DNA from: Oscillospiraceae bacterium
GTDB taxonomy: Bacteria > Bacillota > Clostridia > Oscillospirales > Acutalibacteraceae
Reading direction: 5' to 3'
Length of the DNA stretch: 47,905 nt
Assembly: GCA_019422905.1 (NCBI GenBank)
Contig: JAHZCM010000003.1
Location: forward strand, 1-47,905
Part shown: piece by piece, positions 47,868 through 47,905 of the stretch
Numbering within the stretch: the first letter of the stretch is position 1
Layout: the number at the start of each line of letters is the position of its first letter
Program-made: the position numbers and the translations under genes
Notes under the pieces: generated by a model
Seen by the model: the letters and a program-made list of their open reading frames with translations, nothing else
Database searches by the model: none
What the model was told of the DNA's origin: nothing

Positions 47868-47905
47868 GTGGCAGTCAAAGAAAAGATCAGGATAAGAATT
47901 AAGGG
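47868..47905 (+). CDS. rpsJ: 30S ribosomal protein S10 (5' end only)
   Basis: The last 38 bases encode MAVKEKIRIRIK from a GTG start (47868) behind a strong AGGAGG site (GTG read as Met). The N-terminus of S10 is highly conserved as M-A-x-x-x-K-I-R-I-R-L/I-K, so the identification is good despite the short length. S10 is part of the 30S head, binds tRNA-proximal rRNA and also joins NusB in antitermination. It normally heads the rplC-rplD operon. The window cuts it after 12 full codons. Confidence 0.9.
   Translation, partial: MAVKEKIRIRIK

Noticed and set aside
1..47905. Mobile elements, CRISPR arrays, toxin-antitoxin or phage-defence genes
   Set aside because: No transposase, integrase, direct-repeat array, cas gene or defence domain was recognised anywhere in the window.

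Overview
The window looks like the replication-origin region of a moderately GC-rich, low-GC-phylum (Firmicutes/Clostridia) chromosome, most plausibly a member of the Eubacteriales/Oscillospiraceae group. The basis is the gene order: gyrA-gyrB-(Zn ribbon)-remB-recF-yaaA-dnaN-dnaA, then rpmH-rnpA-yidD-yidC-khpB(jag)-mnmE-mnmG-rsmG-noc-parA-parB-serS. Genes left of about 12.8 kb are on the minus strand and nearly all housekeeping genes right of 13.2 kb are on the plus strand, so transcription runs away from an origin placed at about 11.2-13.0 kb. DnaA-box-like sites, an AT-rich unwinding candidate, two perfect parS sites and a Noc-box-like palindrome agree with this. No rRNA, tRNA, CRISPR array, insertion sequence or prophage was seen.

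Layout. 1-2.8 kb: a small minus-strand accessory cluster (class C-type serine hydrolase, lipoprotein GH5 glycosidase, a truncated cupin, a TIGR04076-type protein cut by the window edge). 2.8-13.0 kb: DNA gyrase, RemB, RecF, S4 protein, sliding clamp, DnaA and the putative oriC. 13.1-16.1 kb: ribosomal protein L34, RNase P protein, and the YidD/YidC/KhpB membrane-insertion and RNA-binding set. 16.1-26.8 kb: tRNA-modification genes mnmE and mnmG, rsmG, two GNAT acetyltransferases, the chromosome organisation genes noc, parA and parB, and serS. 27.3-30.4 kb: an MFS permease and guaB. 30.8-36.9 kb: a complete oligopeptide/dipeptide ABC importer. 36.9-39.0 kb: a UMF1-type MFS permease and a zinc-dependent phospholipase C-like protein. 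39.2-44.5 kb: a carbohydrate cluster (domain-swapped GH3, M28 peptidase, CE2-like esterase). 45.1-47.3 kb: a YabE-like cell-wall protein (DUF348/G5/3D) and a membrane-anchored unknown. 47.5 kb to the end: promoter, long structured leader and first codons of rpsJ, the head of the S10 ribosomal protein operon.

How it works together. DnaA, DnaN, RecF and gyrase initiate and support replication. ParA/ParB on parS, and a Noc paralogue carrying Noc-type specificity residues, organise the origin and probably couple it to division. The accessory genes suggest an anaerobe that imports peptides and trims plant or host glycans.

Nothing here amounts to a clearly new multi-gene system. The observations most worth following are the Noc-box-like palindrome in the dnaA leader paired with the Noc-type specificity residues, the tandem terminator-like hairpins in the rpsJ leader, the interrupted parS-like hairpin between dnaN and yaaA, a 28-residue candidate microprotein upstream of gyrB, and a decayed duplicate of a small membrane-protein gene before mnmE.
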